Numbered from the stretch's first letter, positions 44,930 through 53,560 are shown. The stretch: DNA of 64,000 nucleotides from Winogradskyella undariae (GCF_013285155.1 NZ_JABTEL010000004.1:310001-374000); one strand, 5' to 3'. Notes: generated from the sequence alone by a model not told the origin. A program made the numbers and translations.

Positions 44930-45037
44930 ATGATTAAATTTAAAGAGTCGATTGGTTTTCGGCTTTTTAAATTTTTAAGTAATGTATTTGGTGTTTCAGT
45001 TGCTGTTAAATCCTCTGTGACTGTTAAACCGATGTAG
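44930..45037 (+). CDS. Possible 35-residue peptide before a terminator
   Basis: A short ORF reads MIKFKESIGFRLFKFLSNVF then GVSVAVKSSVTVKPM. It is basic and amphipathic at the start. AAAAAGGAAA lies nine bases upstream of the ATG, and a terminator hairpin follows 27 bases after the stop. The separate terminator implies that something is transcribed here independently of trhO: either this peptide or a small RNA. No similarity recognised. Confidence 0.35.
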   Translation: MIKFKESIGFRLFKFLSNVFGVSVAVKSSVTVKPM

Positions 45038-45064
45038 ATTAATTTTTAAGTTAGTAAGTTAATC

Positions 45065-45096
45065 AAGCACTATGAGATATTCTTAGTGCTTTTTTT
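45065..45096 (+). terminator. Terminator in the region upstream of trhO
   Basis: An 8-bp stem AAGCACTA/TAGTGCTT with an 11-base loop runs into TTTTTTT on the plus strand. It lies before the trhO promoter box, so it must end a short upstream transcript. Confidence 0.75.
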
Positions 45097-45128
45097 GTGC
45101 TTCAGTATTTCGTTTTCGTTAAAAATGA

Positions 45129-45136
45129 TACCTTTG
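45129..45136 (+). promoter_or_regulatory. -7 promoter box of the trhO operon
   Basis: TACCTTTG matches TAnnTTTG and ends 37 bases before the trhO ATG. It lies just after the terminator at 45065-45096, so trhO is transcribed independently. A -33 TTG is not clear. Confidence 0.55.
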
Positions 45137-45173
45137 CGGCTAATTATTCTTTAACCTTAAAAATTAGTATAGC

Positions 45174-46247
45174 ATGCAACTGTACAATAACTTAAGTGCT
45201 AAAGAAAGAGCTGAACTTATTGAACAAGCGGGAAAAGAACGCTTAACAATCTCTTTCTACAAGTACGCCAAAATTAATAATACCGAAATTTTTAGAAATC
45301 ACTTATTTCTTGCTTGGGATCAATTAGAGGTCTTGGGTAGAATCTATGTGGCTACAGAAGGTATTAATGCCCAACTTTCTGTACCTGCAGAAAATTTTGA
45401 AGCTTTCAAAAATCATTTAGATACCATTACATTTTTAGAAAACGTAAGATTAAATATCGCTGTAGAGCACGATAATTTTGCCTTTTTAAAGTTGAAAGTC
45501 AAAGTCCGTAAAAAAATAGTCGCAGATGGTTTAAACGATACGTCTTTCGATGTTACCAACAAGGGGGTTCACGTCAATGCTGAGAAGTTTAATGAACTTA
45601 TTGAAGATCCAAACACTGTTTTGGTAGATATGCGTAATCATTATGAAAGCGAAATAGGTCATTTTAAAAATGCAGTAACTCCAGATGTCGATACTTTTAG
45701 AGAATCTTTAGATTTAATTGAAGAAGATTTAAGAGAGCACAAAGAAGACAAGAAGTTAGTAATGTATTGTACAGGCGGAATTAGATGCGAAAAAGCCAGT
45801 GCATACTACAAACATAAAGGCTTTAAAAATGTATTTCAGCTTGAAGGTGGAATCATTAATTACGTAAGACAAATTGAAGCACAGGGTTTAGAAAATAAAT
45901 TCTTAGGTAAGAATTTCGTTTTCGATGAACGCAGATCAGAGCGTATTAGCGACGATGTCATTGCTCATTGTCATCAATGTGGTGAGCCAGCAGATTTACA
46001 TACCAATTGCGCTAATGAAGCTTGTCATTTATTATTTATTCAGTGCGATTCTTGTAAAGAAAAAATGGAAAACTGTTGTTCTACAAACTGTATGGAAATA
46101 AACAGATTACCATTCGAAGAACAAAAAGCATTACGAAAAGGGCAAGGAAATAGTAACGATATTTTCAAAAAAGGCCGTGCCGATCACTTACCGTATAAAA
46201 AAGATTTAAGAAATATTTTTGAAACCTTAAAAACAGATAAAATATAA
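45174..46247 (+). CDS. trhO: Oxygen-dependent tRNA uridine(34) hydroxylase
   Basis: A 357-residue YceA/TrhO protein. The N-terminal ferredoxin-like domain (ISFYKYAKINNTEIFRNHL) is followed by a rhodanese domain with the active-site loop CTGGIRCEKASAY (Cys199). Unlike minimal members it has a Cys-rich C-terminal extension (CHQCGEPADLHTNC, CDSCKEKMENCC), probably a metal-binding module. TrhO makes 5-hydroxyuridine at the wobble base of several tRNAs using O2. It lies six bases before a U32 protein gene of the alternative, prephenate-dependent route. Confidence 0.92.
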   Translation: MQLYNNLSAKERAELIEQAGKERLTISFYKYAKINNTEIFRNHLFLAWDQLEVLGRIYVATEGINAQLSVPAENFEAFKNHLDTITFLENVRLNIAVEHDNFAFLKLKVKVRKKIVADGLNDTSFDVTNKGVHVNAEKFNELIEDPNTVLVDMRNHYESEIGHFKNAVTPDVDTFRESLDLIEEDLREHKEDKKLVMYCTGGIRCEKASAYYKHKGFKNVFQLEGGIINYVRQIEAQGLENKFLGKNFVFDERRSERISDDVIAHCHQCGEPADLHTNCANEACHLLFIQCDSCKEKMENCCSTNCMEINRLPFEEQKALRKGQGNSNDIFKKGRADHLPYKKDLRNIFETLKTDKI

Positions 46248-46253
46248 GTTGTT

Positions 46254-47498
46254 ATGCAGAAAATAGAATTAATGGCACCTGCCGGTAATTTTGAATCCAT
46301 GCAGGCAGCTTTAGATAATGGCGCAAATTCAATATATTTTGGAGTAGAGCAACTTAATATGAGAGCGAGAGCTTCAGTTAATTTTACTCTAGATGATTTA
46401 CAAGAAATTGTAAAACGTTGTGAAGCCAAAAATGTTAGAACCTACCTTACTTTAAATACTATAATTTACGATCACGATTTATCGATTGTAAAAACCTTGA
46501 TTAAAAAAGCAAAAGAAGCTAATATAACTGCTGTTATTGCTATGGATCAAGCAGTGATTGCTGTGGCAAGAGAGCACGGTATGGAAGTACATATTTCTAC
46601 TCAAATTAATATCACTAATATTGAAACCGTAAAATTCTACGCGCTTTTTGCTGATACAATGGTGTTGAGTAGAGAGCTGAGTTTGCGTCAAGTAAAACAT
46701 ATTACAGAGCAAATTGAAAAGGAGCAAATAAAAGGACCTTCAGGACGATTAATAGAAATTGAAATTTTTGGTCACGGTGCACTTTGTATGGCTGTTTCTG
46801 GGAAGTGTTATATGAGTTTACATTCTAGTAATTCTTCAGCAAATAGAGGAGCTTGTAAACAAAATTGCAGAAAAAAATATACGGTTATTGATCAGGAAAC
46901 TGGTTTTGAAATGGAACTAGATAATGAGTACATTATGTCGCCTAAAGATTTGTGTACTATTGATTTTTTAGATGAAATTGCAGATGCTGGAGTAAAGGTT
47001 TTAAAAATTGAAGGACGAGGTAGAGCACCAGAATACGTAGCGAATGTTATTAAGTGTTATCGTGATGCTATTGATAGCGTTAAAAATGATACCTATAATA
47101 AGGAAAAGGTGATTTTGTGGATGCAAGATCTGGAAAAAGTCTATAATCGTGGTTTTTGGAGTGGTTATTATTTAGGTCAAAAATTAGGAGAATGGAGTAA
47201 AGGATCAGGAAGTCATGCTACACAAAAGAAAGTGTATATTGGTAAAGGTGTTCATTTTTATCCTAAAGCTAAAGTTGGAGAATTTAAAATCGAAGCTTAT
47301 GATCTGTCTATTGGTGATAAGATCTTAATTACAGGTCCTACAACAGGAGCAAAAGAGTTTCAGTTAAAAGATATGTTAGTTAATGATAAAAAATTAAATA
47401 AAGGAACCAAAGGAGACTCGATTACGATACCACTTGAATTCAGAATTAGACCTTCAGATAAATTGTACAAAATTGTTGAAAATAAAGTTGAAGCTTAA
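46254..47498 (+). CDS. U32 family protein, TrhP-like tRNA hydroxylation factor
   Basis: A 414-residue U32 protein. The signature EIFGHGALCMAVSGKCYMS matches the family, and four Cys (178, 185, 201, 205) could hold an iron-sulfur cluster. U32 members TrhP and RlhA are RNA hydroxylation factors rather than peptidases; TrhP uses prephenate for 5-hydroxyuridine-34 without O2. Position next to trhO and a ferredoxin gene supports TrhP. RlhA or UbiU/V-type functions are less likely by context. It shares one base with the ferredoxin start codon (TAATG). Confidence 0.82.
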   Translation: MQKIELMAPAGNFESMQAALDNGANSIYFGVEQLNMRARASVNFTLDDLQEIVKRCEAKNVRTYLTLNTIIYDHDLSIVKTLIKKAKEANITAVIAMDQAVIAVAREHGMEVHISTQINITNIETVKFYALFADTMVLSRELSLRQVKHITEQIEKEQIKGPSGRLIEIEIFGHGALCMAVSGKCYMSLHSSNSSANRGACKQNCRKKYTVIDQETGFEMELDNEYIMSPKDLCTIDFLDEIADAGVKVLKIEGRGRAPEYVANVIKCYRDAIDSVKNDTYNKEKVILWMQDLEKVYNRGFWSGYYLGQKLGEWSKGSGSHATQKKVYIGKGVHFYPKAKVGEFKIEAYDLSIGDKILITGPTTGAKEFQLKDMLVNDKKLNKGTKGDSITIPLEFRIRPSDKLYKIVENKVEA

Positions 47499-47728
47499 TG
47501 GTCGTTATAACTTTACAACGCAATAAATGTATTGGCTGTAATTACTGTGTGGAAATGGCACCAAATCAGTTTCAGATGTCTAAAAAAGACGGAAAAACAG
47601 TTTTGCTAAACACAAAAGAAAAGAAAGGTTTTTATACTCTAAAATCAAATGATTATGAGATTTTAGAGGCTTGTGAAAATGCATCAAAAGCGTGTCCTGT
47701 AAATATCATTTCTGTTAAGATTAAATGA
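47498..47728 (+). CDS. Small 4Fe-4S ferredoxin
   Basis: A 76-residue ferredoxin with one cluster-binding set: C-x2-C-x2-C at Cys11, 14, 17 and a distal Cys66 followed by Pro (KACPVNII). A further Cys59 could be spare. The single-cluster layout resembles Thermotoga/Bacillus-type ferredoxins. It is translationally coupled to the U32 gene, so it probably supplies electrons to, or helps assemble the cluster of, that protein. Confidence 0.88.
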   Translation: MVVITLQRNKCIGCNYCVEMAPNQFQMSKKDGKTVLLNTKEKKGFYTLKSNDYEILEACENASKACPVNIISVKIK

Positions 47729-47886
47729 TAGTAAACACGCTGTTTTAAAAGGTTTCTAAGTTATCGTGAAGTTGCAATAATAAATCAGATTTTAGCTAAC
47801 TCAGGAAATAATCTTATCTTTACTCATTAATTATTTACGAATCCTCTATTTAGACATGTATTGTCTAGATTTAATATATAAATTTT

Positions 47887-49125
47887 ATGGCTTGTAACAG
47901 TTGCTCAACTGGTAATGATGGCCAACCAAAAGGATGCAAAAACAATGGGACTTGTGGCACAGATAGCTGCAATAAACTTACTGTTTTTGATTGGTTAGCT
48001 AACATGTCGCTTCCTAACGGACAACAACCTTTTATAGGTGTTGAGGTACGTTTTAAAAACGGCAGAAAACAATATTATAAAAATACAGAAAACCTCACTT
48101 TAAGTATTGGGGATATTGTGGCAACACAAGCAAAAACGGGTCACGATATCGGAATGGTTACGCTTACCGGAGAATTGGTAAGCGTACAAATGAAGCGTAA
48201 GAAAGTTAGACTTGATGATGCAGAAAATGTTCTGAAAATATACCGAAAAGCATCACAAAAAGATATTGATATTTGGTCTGAAGCTAGAGATAGAGAAGAA
48301 CCAATGAAGGTTAAGGCACGTCAGTTTGCTATTGATTTAAATCTGAAAATGAAAATTTCGGATATCGAATTTCAAGGAGATGCCAGTAAAGCTACATTTT
48401 ATTATACCGCAGAAGAACGCGTAGATTTTAGAGAACTAATTAAAGTTTTTGCACGTGAGTTTAGAACACGTATAGAAATGAAACAAGTTGGCTTTAGACA
48501 AGAAGCAGCAAGACTTGGTGGTATTGGTTCTTGTGGTAGAGAGTTGTGTTGTTCTACTTGGTTAACCGATTTTAGATCGGTAAGTACATCAGCAGCGCGT
48601 TACCAACAATTATCGCTTAATCCTTTAAAACTTGCAGGACAATGTGGTAAGCTTAAATGTTGTCTTAATTACGAGTTAGATGCTTACTTAGACGCCTTAA
48701 AAGCATTTCCAAAGTCCGATGTAAAATTGTACACCGAAAAAGGGAATGCTGTTTGCCAAAAAACCGATATTTTTAAAGGTTTAATGTGGTATGCTTATGA
48801 GGGAGAATGGATGAACTGGCATATTATTACTACAGAACAGGCCAATGAAATTATTGAGAAAAATAAGAAAAGGGAAAAGGTAGCTAGTTTAGAAATGTAT
48901 GCTGTAGAGCAGATACAAGATCCTAAAACCGAATTTGAAAATGTTGTTGGTCAAGATAGTTTAACACGTTTCGATAATCCAAAACCGAATAAGAAACGTA
49001 AAACCAATAAGAATAACAGAAATAATACCAATAATACCAAAAACAAACCTAGAAATAGAAACCGTAATCAAAATATTAATGCAAAGCCAAAGCAAAATTC
49101 AAAGCCAAATGCTAAGAACAATTAA
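47887..49125 (+). CDS. ricT: RicT (PSP1 domain) iron-sulfur complex subunit
   Basis: A 412-residue PSP1/YaaT family protein. It has Cys-rich strings at the N-terminus (MACNSCSTGN, CGTDSC) and in the core (GSCGRELCCSTWL, GQCGKLKCCLNYELD) that can bind iron-sulfur clusters. In Bacillus RicT acts in a complex affecting RNA processing and development; the role in Bacteroidota is not settled. The last 60 residues are a Lys/Asn/Arg-rich tail. A small palindrome TAGACA/TGTCTA (47851-47867) lies just upstream. The end overlaps gldH by 17 bases. Confidence 0.88.
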   Translation: MACNSCSTGNDGQPKGCKNNGTCGTDSCNKLTVFDWLANMSLPNGQQPFIGVEVRFKNGRKQYYKNTENLTLSIGDIVATQAKTGHDIGMVTLTGELVSVQMKRKKVRLDDAENVLKIYRKASQKDIDIWSEARDREEPMKVKARQFAIDLNLKMKISDIEFQGDASKATFYYTAEERVDFRELIKVFAREFRTRIEMKQVGFRQEAARLGGIGSCGRELCCSTWLTDFRSVSTSAARYQQLSLNPLKLAGQCGKLKCCLNYELDAYLDALKAFPKSDVKLYTEKGNAVCQKTDIFKGLMWYAYEGEWMNWHIITTEQANEIIEKNKKREKVASLEMYAVEQIQDPKTEFENVVGQDSLTRFDNPKPNKKRKTNKNNRNNTNNTKNKPRNRNRNQNINAKPKQNSKPNAKNN

Positions 49126-49615
49126 GGCATTATTTTTTGGAATTATAAGTTGTTTTTTTGTGGTGAGTTGTGATTCTAATGCAGTCTTTGATACTTACAA
49201 ATCAGTACCTAAAGAATGGCACAAAGATTCTATTGCTTCATTTAATTTTAAAGCACCAGACACTTTAAAGAATTATAATTTATATGTTAATTTAAGAAAT
49301 ACAGATGCTTATAAGTTTAGTAATTTATTTCTTATTGTAGAATTAGATTATCCTAACGGCAAGGTTGTTACAGATACTTTAGAGTATAAAATGGCAGCTC
49401 CTAATGGGGAACTTTTAGGAACGGGATTTTCAGATTTAAAAGAAAATAAATTGTGGTTTAGAGGTTATAAAGAGCCGTTTAAATTTAACGAAGAAGGAGA
49501 ATACATTGTTAATATTCAGCATGCCATGAGAAAAAATGGAGATGTTAATGGTGTAGAGTTTTTAAAAGGAATTACAGATATTGGTTTTAGAGTAGAAAAA
49601 GCTCAAAAAGAGTAA
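49109..49615 (+). CDS. gldH: Gliding motility lipoprotein GldH
   Basis: A 168-residue lipoprotein: signal MLRTIKALFFGIISCFF then VVSC, followed by DSNAVFDTYKSVPKEWHKDS, a typical GldH beginning. GldH is required for gliding in Flavobacterium. I start at MLRTIK; an upstream ATG lies inside the basic tail of ricT and would spoil the signal peptide. The order ricT-gldH-pbp1A is standard in the family. Confidence 0.92.
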   Translation: MLRTIKALFFGIISCFFVVSCDSNAVFDTYKSVPKEWHKDSIASFNFKAPDTLKNYNLYVNLRNTDAYKFSNLFLIVELDYPNGKVVTDTLEYKMAAPNGELLGTGFSDLKENKLWFRGYKEPFKFNEEGEYIVNIQHAMRKNGDVNGVEFLKGITDIGFRVEKAQKE

Positions 49616-49617
49616 AT

Positions 49618-51972
49618 ATGGCAAAAAAGAAAGTAGTAAAATCTAAGTCAGAAACATTAGATTTTTCAAAATATGTACGTTGGTTTTGGATATTATTTTT
49701 AGCTGGTATCTCAGCTATTGTGTTATTGTTTTTATTCGCGTCTTGGGGATTTTTAGGTGAAATGCCCGATTATACAAGATTAGAAAATCCGGAAACTAAT
49801 TTAGCTTCAGAAATTATTTCTTCAAATGATGAAACATTAGGGAAGTTTTATTTTGACGATAACAGAACTCCAATTGGTTTTAAAGATTTACCTCAAAATT
49901 TGGTCGATGCATTGGTTGCAACAGAAGATATCCGATTTTATGAACACTCTGGTATTGATGGTAGAGGAACTTTGAGAGCTATTTATAAATTAGGCGCTGG
50001 TGGTGGAGCAAGTACCGTTTCTCAACAATTAGCAAAAAACTTATTTACAAAACAGGTTTCTTCAAATATTATTGAGCGTCTTTCTCAAAAAGTAAGAGAG
50101 TGGGTTATTGCTATCCGTTTAGAACGTCAATATACTAAGGAGGAAATAATAGCGATGTATTTTAATATTGTTGATTTTAACAACAATGCAGATGGTATTC
50201 GTAGTGCTTCTAGAATATATTTTGGAAAAGAACCAAGAGATTTAGATACTAAAGAATCTAGTATGATTGTTGGGATGTTAAAAAACCCTTCGTTATACAA
50301 TCCTAGACCTCACAAAAATCCTGTTGGTGTTAGAAATAGACGTAATGTTGTTTTGGCTCAAATGGCTAAATATGATTATATCACAGAAGAAGTAAAAGAC
50401 TCTCTTCAAAAAACAGAATTAGATTTAAACTATTCACCAGAATCTCACCGTGAAGGTATTGCGACTTATTTTAGAGAATACCTTAGGGGTTTCATGAAAG
50501 ATTGGGCAAAGGATGATCAGAATAGAAAACCAGATGGTAGTAAATATAGTTTATATACTGATGGTCTTAAAATTTACACAACAATAGATTCTCGCATGCA
50601 GAAATATGCAGAAACGGCGGTTGAACAACACATGTCTAGATTACAAGCAGAGTTTGATAATCAAAATACACCAGACCGTAATAAAACAGCGCCATTTTTA
50701 GATCTTTCAAAATCTGAAGTTACTAAGCTAATGAATGACGGTATGAAGCGTGGAGAACGTTGGAGAATACTTAAAAAGCAAGGAAAGTCTGAGAAAGAGA
50801 TCCGTGCTTCATTTGAGGTACCAACAGAAATGAGAGTTTTTAAATGGGTGAATGGTAAAGCAGGTGAAATAGATACTATAATGAAGCCTAAAGATTCTAT
50901 GCGTTATTATAAATCATTTTTACGTACAGGGATGATGTCAATGGATCCACAAACAGGTCATGTTAAAGCTTGGGTTGGTGGTATAGATTACAGAAATTTT
51001 CAATACGATATGGTAAAACAAGGGAAGCGTCAGGTAGGATCTACCTTTAAACCTTTTGTTTACGCTACTGCTATTGATCAATTACAATTATCGCCTTGCG
51101 ACTATTTTCCAAGAACACAAATTACTATTGCTGCTAATAAGTTTGGAAATCCAGAACCTTGGACAACTAAAAATTCTGATGGTAATTATTCAGGTGAGCA
51201 AACGCTTAAAGATGCTTTGGCAAGTTCTACAAATACAGTTACGGCAAGGTTAATGAATGAAATAGGACCTCAACCTGTTGTAGAAATGGCTAAGAAATTA
51301 GGTATTGAACAAGATATTGTACCTGTGCCCGCAATTGCTTTAGGAACAGCAGATATTAGTGTTTACGAAATGGTTGCTGCATATTCTACCTTTGCTAATA
51401 AAGGAGTTTATAACAAGCCTGTTATGGTAACACGTATTGAAGATAAAAATGGAACTATCTTATATCAAGTTGCACCAGAAAGTAGAGATGTATTAAGTGA
51501 AGAAGTTGCTTATGTAACTGTTAATCTTATGGAAGGGGTTACAAAAGCAGGTTCTGGTGGACGTTTAAGAACTAAAGGAGTAGAAAAGTATAATAAAATG
51601 TATCAAGAAGTGATGACGGGTTATCCTTATGATCTTCAGAATCCAATAGCTGGTAAAACAGGAACAACACAAAACCAAAGTGACGGTTGGTTTATGGGTA
51701 TGGTGCCCAATTTAGTAACTGGTGTTTGGGTTGGTGCAGAAGATAGAGCAGCGCATTTTAGAACAATTACTTATGGTCAAGGTGCTTCTATGGCATTACC
51801 AATTTGGGGGCTTTATATGAAAGCTTGTTACGCAGATGAAACTTTAGATGTATCTACAAGTAATTTTGAAAAGCCTTCTAATTTAACAATCAATATAGAT
51901 TGTGAAGCTAAAGATGAAGGTGATCTTGTTGGCGATGATAATCCTGAAGATAATGTTGATTTCGATTTTTAA
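49618..51972 (+). CDS. Penicillin-binding protein 1A, bifunctional
   Basis: A 784-residue class A PBP. One N-terminal membrane helix (about 23-45), then the GT51 glycosyltransferase domain (catalytic Glu in ATEDIRFYEHSGIDGRG) and a transpeptidase domain with SxxK (GSTFKPF), SxN (SSTNTV) and KTG (GKTGTT). It polymerises and cross-links peptidoglycan in the periplasm. An acidic tail (DDNPEDNVDFDF) is unusual but not unique. It begins two bases after gldH ends, so the genes are coupled. Confidence 0.94.
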   Translation: MAKKKVVKSKSETLDFSKYVRWFWILFLAGISAIVLLFLFASWGFLGEMPDYTRLENPETNLASEIISSNDETLGKFYFDDNRTPIGFKDLPQNLVDALVATEDIRFYEHSGIDGRGTLRAIYKLGAGGGASTVSQQLAKNLFTKQVSSNIIERLSQKVREWVIAIRLERQYTKEEIIAMYFNIVDFNNNADGIRSASRIYFGKEPRDLDTKESSMIVGMLKNPSLYNPRPHKNPVGVRNRRNVVLAQMAKYDYITEEVKDSLQKTELDLNYSPESHREGIATYFREYLRGFMKDWAKDDQNRKPDGSKYSLYTDGLKIYTTIDSRMQKYAETAVEQHMSRLQAEFDNQNTPDRNKTAPFLDLSKSEVTKLMNDGMKRGERWRILKKQGKSEKEIRASFEVPTEMRVFKWVNGKAGEIDTIMKPKDSMRYYKSFLRTGMMSMDPQTGHVKAWVGGIDYRNFQYDMVKQGKRQVGSTFKPFVYATAIDQLQLSPCDYFPRTQITIAANKFGNPEPWTTKNSDGNYSGEQTLKDALASSTNTVTARLMNEIGPQPVVEMAKKLGIEQDIVPVPAIALGTADISVYEMVAAYSTFANKGVYNKPVMVTRIEDKNGTILYQVAPESRDVLSEEVAYVTVNLMEGVTKAGSGGRLRTKGVEKYNKMYQEVMTGYPYDLQNPIAGKTGTTQNQSDGWFMGMVPNLVTGVWVGAEDRAAHFRTITYGQGASMALPIWGLYMKACYADETLDVSTSNFEKPSNLTINIDCEAKDEGDLVGDDNPEDNVDFDF

Positions 51973-52022
51973 AAAATCTCAACTTAGGTATTCCATTTTA
52001 TGATTTTATATTATTAATTTGA

Positions 52023-52059
52023 TACTAGTTTTTGTATTTTTCAAATGCAAAAACTAGTA
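52023..52059. promoter_or_regulatory. Long hairpin/palindrome at the scoA start
   Basis: A perfect 12-bp inverted repeat TACTAGTTTTTG (52023-52034) and CAAAAACTAGTA (52048-52059), with four more internal pairs (ATTT/AAAT), encloses a loop of only a few bases. It ends three bases before the preferred scoA ATG at 52063. There is no downstream T-run. It could be an operator or an RNA hairpin that hides the ribosome-binding region. An earlier in-frame ATG lies inside the hairpin. Confidence 0.7.
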
Positions 52060-52062
52060 CCT

Positions 52063-52764
52063 ATGATTAATAAAAAAGTAGATAATATTTCTCAGGCACT
52101 TAAGGGTGTTACTGATAATATGACCTTTATGTTTGGTGGTTTTGGCTTATCTGGAATTCCTGAAAATGCCATTGCTCAGCTCGTAAAACTAAATATTAAG
52201 GGGTTAACCTGTATTTCTAATAATGCAGGGGTTGATGACTTTGGTCTAGGTCTGTTACTACAGCAAAAGCAGGTCAAAAAAATGATTTCATCTTATGTTG
52301 GAGAGAATGATGAATTTGAACGTCAAATGCTTTCTGGTGAATTAGATGTCGAATTAATTCCGCAAGGCACACTAGCCGAACGTTGCAGAGCAGCTCAATC
52401 TGGGTTTCCTGCGATATATACACCCGCAGGTTACGGAACAGAAGTAGCCGAAGGAAAAGAAACTAGAGAATTTGATGGGAAAATGTATGTCTTAGAACAT
52501 GCTTTTAAAGCCGACTTTGCTTTTATTAAAGCTTGGAAAGGTGATGCCGCAGGGAACTTAATTTTTAAAGGAACTGCTCGAAATTTTAACCCAAACATGT
52601 GCGGTGCTGCTAAAGTAACCGTTGTTGAGGTTGAAGAATTAGTTCCGGTTGGAACATTAGATCCTAATCAAATACACATTCCCGGAATATTTGTTCAACG
52701 TATCTTTCAAGGTGAAACTTATGAAAAACGAATTGAGCAACTTACAGTAAGACAACGAGGTTAA
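52063..52764 (+). CDS. scoA: 3-oxoacid CoA-transferase subunit A
   Basis: A 233-residue alpha subunit of succinyl-CoA:3-ketoacid CoA-transferase. It has the CoA-binding stretch [16 protein letters not shown] and later [20 protein letters not shown]. With subunit B it moves CoA between succinate and acetoacetate, feeding ketone bodies or branched-chain products to acetyl-CoA. Start chosen at MINKKVDNI as in homologues. It is separated from scoB by a paired-hairpin repeat. Confidence 0.93.
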   Translation: MINKKVDNISQALKGVTDNMTFMFGGFGLSGIPENAIAQLVKLNIKGLTCISNNAGVDDFGLGLLLQQKQVKKMISSYVGENDEFERQMLSGELDVELIPQGTLAERCRAAQSGFPAIYTPAGYGTEVAEGKETREFDGKMYVLEHAFKADFAFIKAWKGDAAGNLIFKGTARNFNPNMCGAAKVTVVEVEELVPVGTLDPNQIHIPGIFVQRIFQGETYEKRIEQLTVRQRG

Positions 52765-52769
52765 AGATT

Positions 52770-52853
52770 GTCAATCCTATTTATTAGGATAGGAATCTCC
52801 AAATAGAGTTATAATATTAATTAAATAGATTTCTGCCTCGGCAGAAATGACAG
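52770..52853. repeat. Paired-hairpin intergenic repeat, copy 3, inside scoAB
   Basis: Left hairpin ATCCTA/TAGGAT (52774-52790) and right hairpin ATTTCTGC/GCAGAAAT (52829-52848) are 55 bases apart. The outer ends TTGTCA and ATGACA are mirror images and the inner flanks (GGAATCTC, AGATTTCT) match those of the copy at 23140-23209. The right end supplies an ATG in frame with scoB, a false start. Confidence 0.75.
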
Positions 52854-52858
52854 AAGAT

Positions 52859-53512
52859 ATGTTAGACAAAAACGGAATCGCAAAGCGCATTGCACAGGAA
52901 GTTAAGGATGGTTATTATGTTAACTTAGGTATAGGTATTCCAACCTTGGTAGCTAATTTTGTGAGAGAAGATATTGAAGTCGAATTTCAAAGTGAAAATG
53001 GAGTCTTGGGTATGGGGCCATTTCCTTTTGAAGGCGAAGAAGATGCAGATGTTATTAATGCAGGCAAACAAACAATAACTACTTTGCCAGGAGCATCATT
53101 TTTTGATTCAGCAACAAGTTTTGGTATGATTAGAGGTCAACACGTAGATTTAACGATACTTGGTGCTATGGAAGTTTCTGAAAAAGGTGATATCGCTAAT
53201 TGGAAAATACCAGGAAAGATGGTAAAAGGAATGGGAGGTGCTATGGATTTAGTAGCAAGTGCAGAAAATATTATTGTTGCAATGATGCATACCAACAGAG
53301 CAGGTGAGTCTAAATTATTAAAAAATTGCTCTTTACCTTTAACAGGTGTTGGTTGTGTAAAGAAAATTGTAACAAATATGGCGGTGATAGAAGTTACTCC
53401 AAAAGGATTTCAGCTTTTAGAACGTGCGCCAGGAGTTTCTGTCGAGGCTATTATTTCTGCTACGGAAGGTGAATTAATTATTGAAGCTGAAATACCGGAA
53501 ATGAATGTGTGA
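52859..53512 (+). CDS. scoB: 3-oxoacid CoA-transferase subunit B
   Basis: A 217-residue beta subunit with the catalytic Glu in SENGVLGMGP and the N-terminal GIAKRIAQEVKDGYYVNLGI pattern. It forms the active CoA-transferase with ScoA. Start chosen at MLDKNG; the ATG 12 bases upstream is part of the palindromic repeat in the scoA-scoB spacer. Confidence 0.94.
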   Translation: MLDKNGIAKRIAQEVKDGYYVNLGIGIPTLVANFVREDIEVEFQSENGVLGMGPFPFEGEEDADVINAGKQTITTLPGASFFDSATSFGMIRGQHVDLTILGAMEVSEKGDIANWKIPGKMVKGMGGAMDLVASAENIIVAMMHTNRAGESKLLKNCSLPLTGVGCVKKIVTNMAVIEVTPKGFQLLERAPGVSVEAIISATEGELIIEAEIPEMNV

Positions 53513-53537
53513 AAAATAAATTTTATTTGTAAGAGCT

Positions 53538-53560
53538 GCTAATTTTAGCTGCTTTTTTTT
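53538..53560 (+). terminator. Probable terminator after scoB
   Basis: A short stem GCTAA/TTAGC (53538-53549) with a tiny loop is followed by TGC and T8. The T-run is good but the stem is weak. Confidence 0.45.

Noticed and set aside
44685-45173. Cobalamin or other riboswitch upstream of the TonB receptor
   Set aside because: No conserved box or multi-stem pattern seen on the minus strand; the clear hairpin there belongs to a plus-strand terminator.
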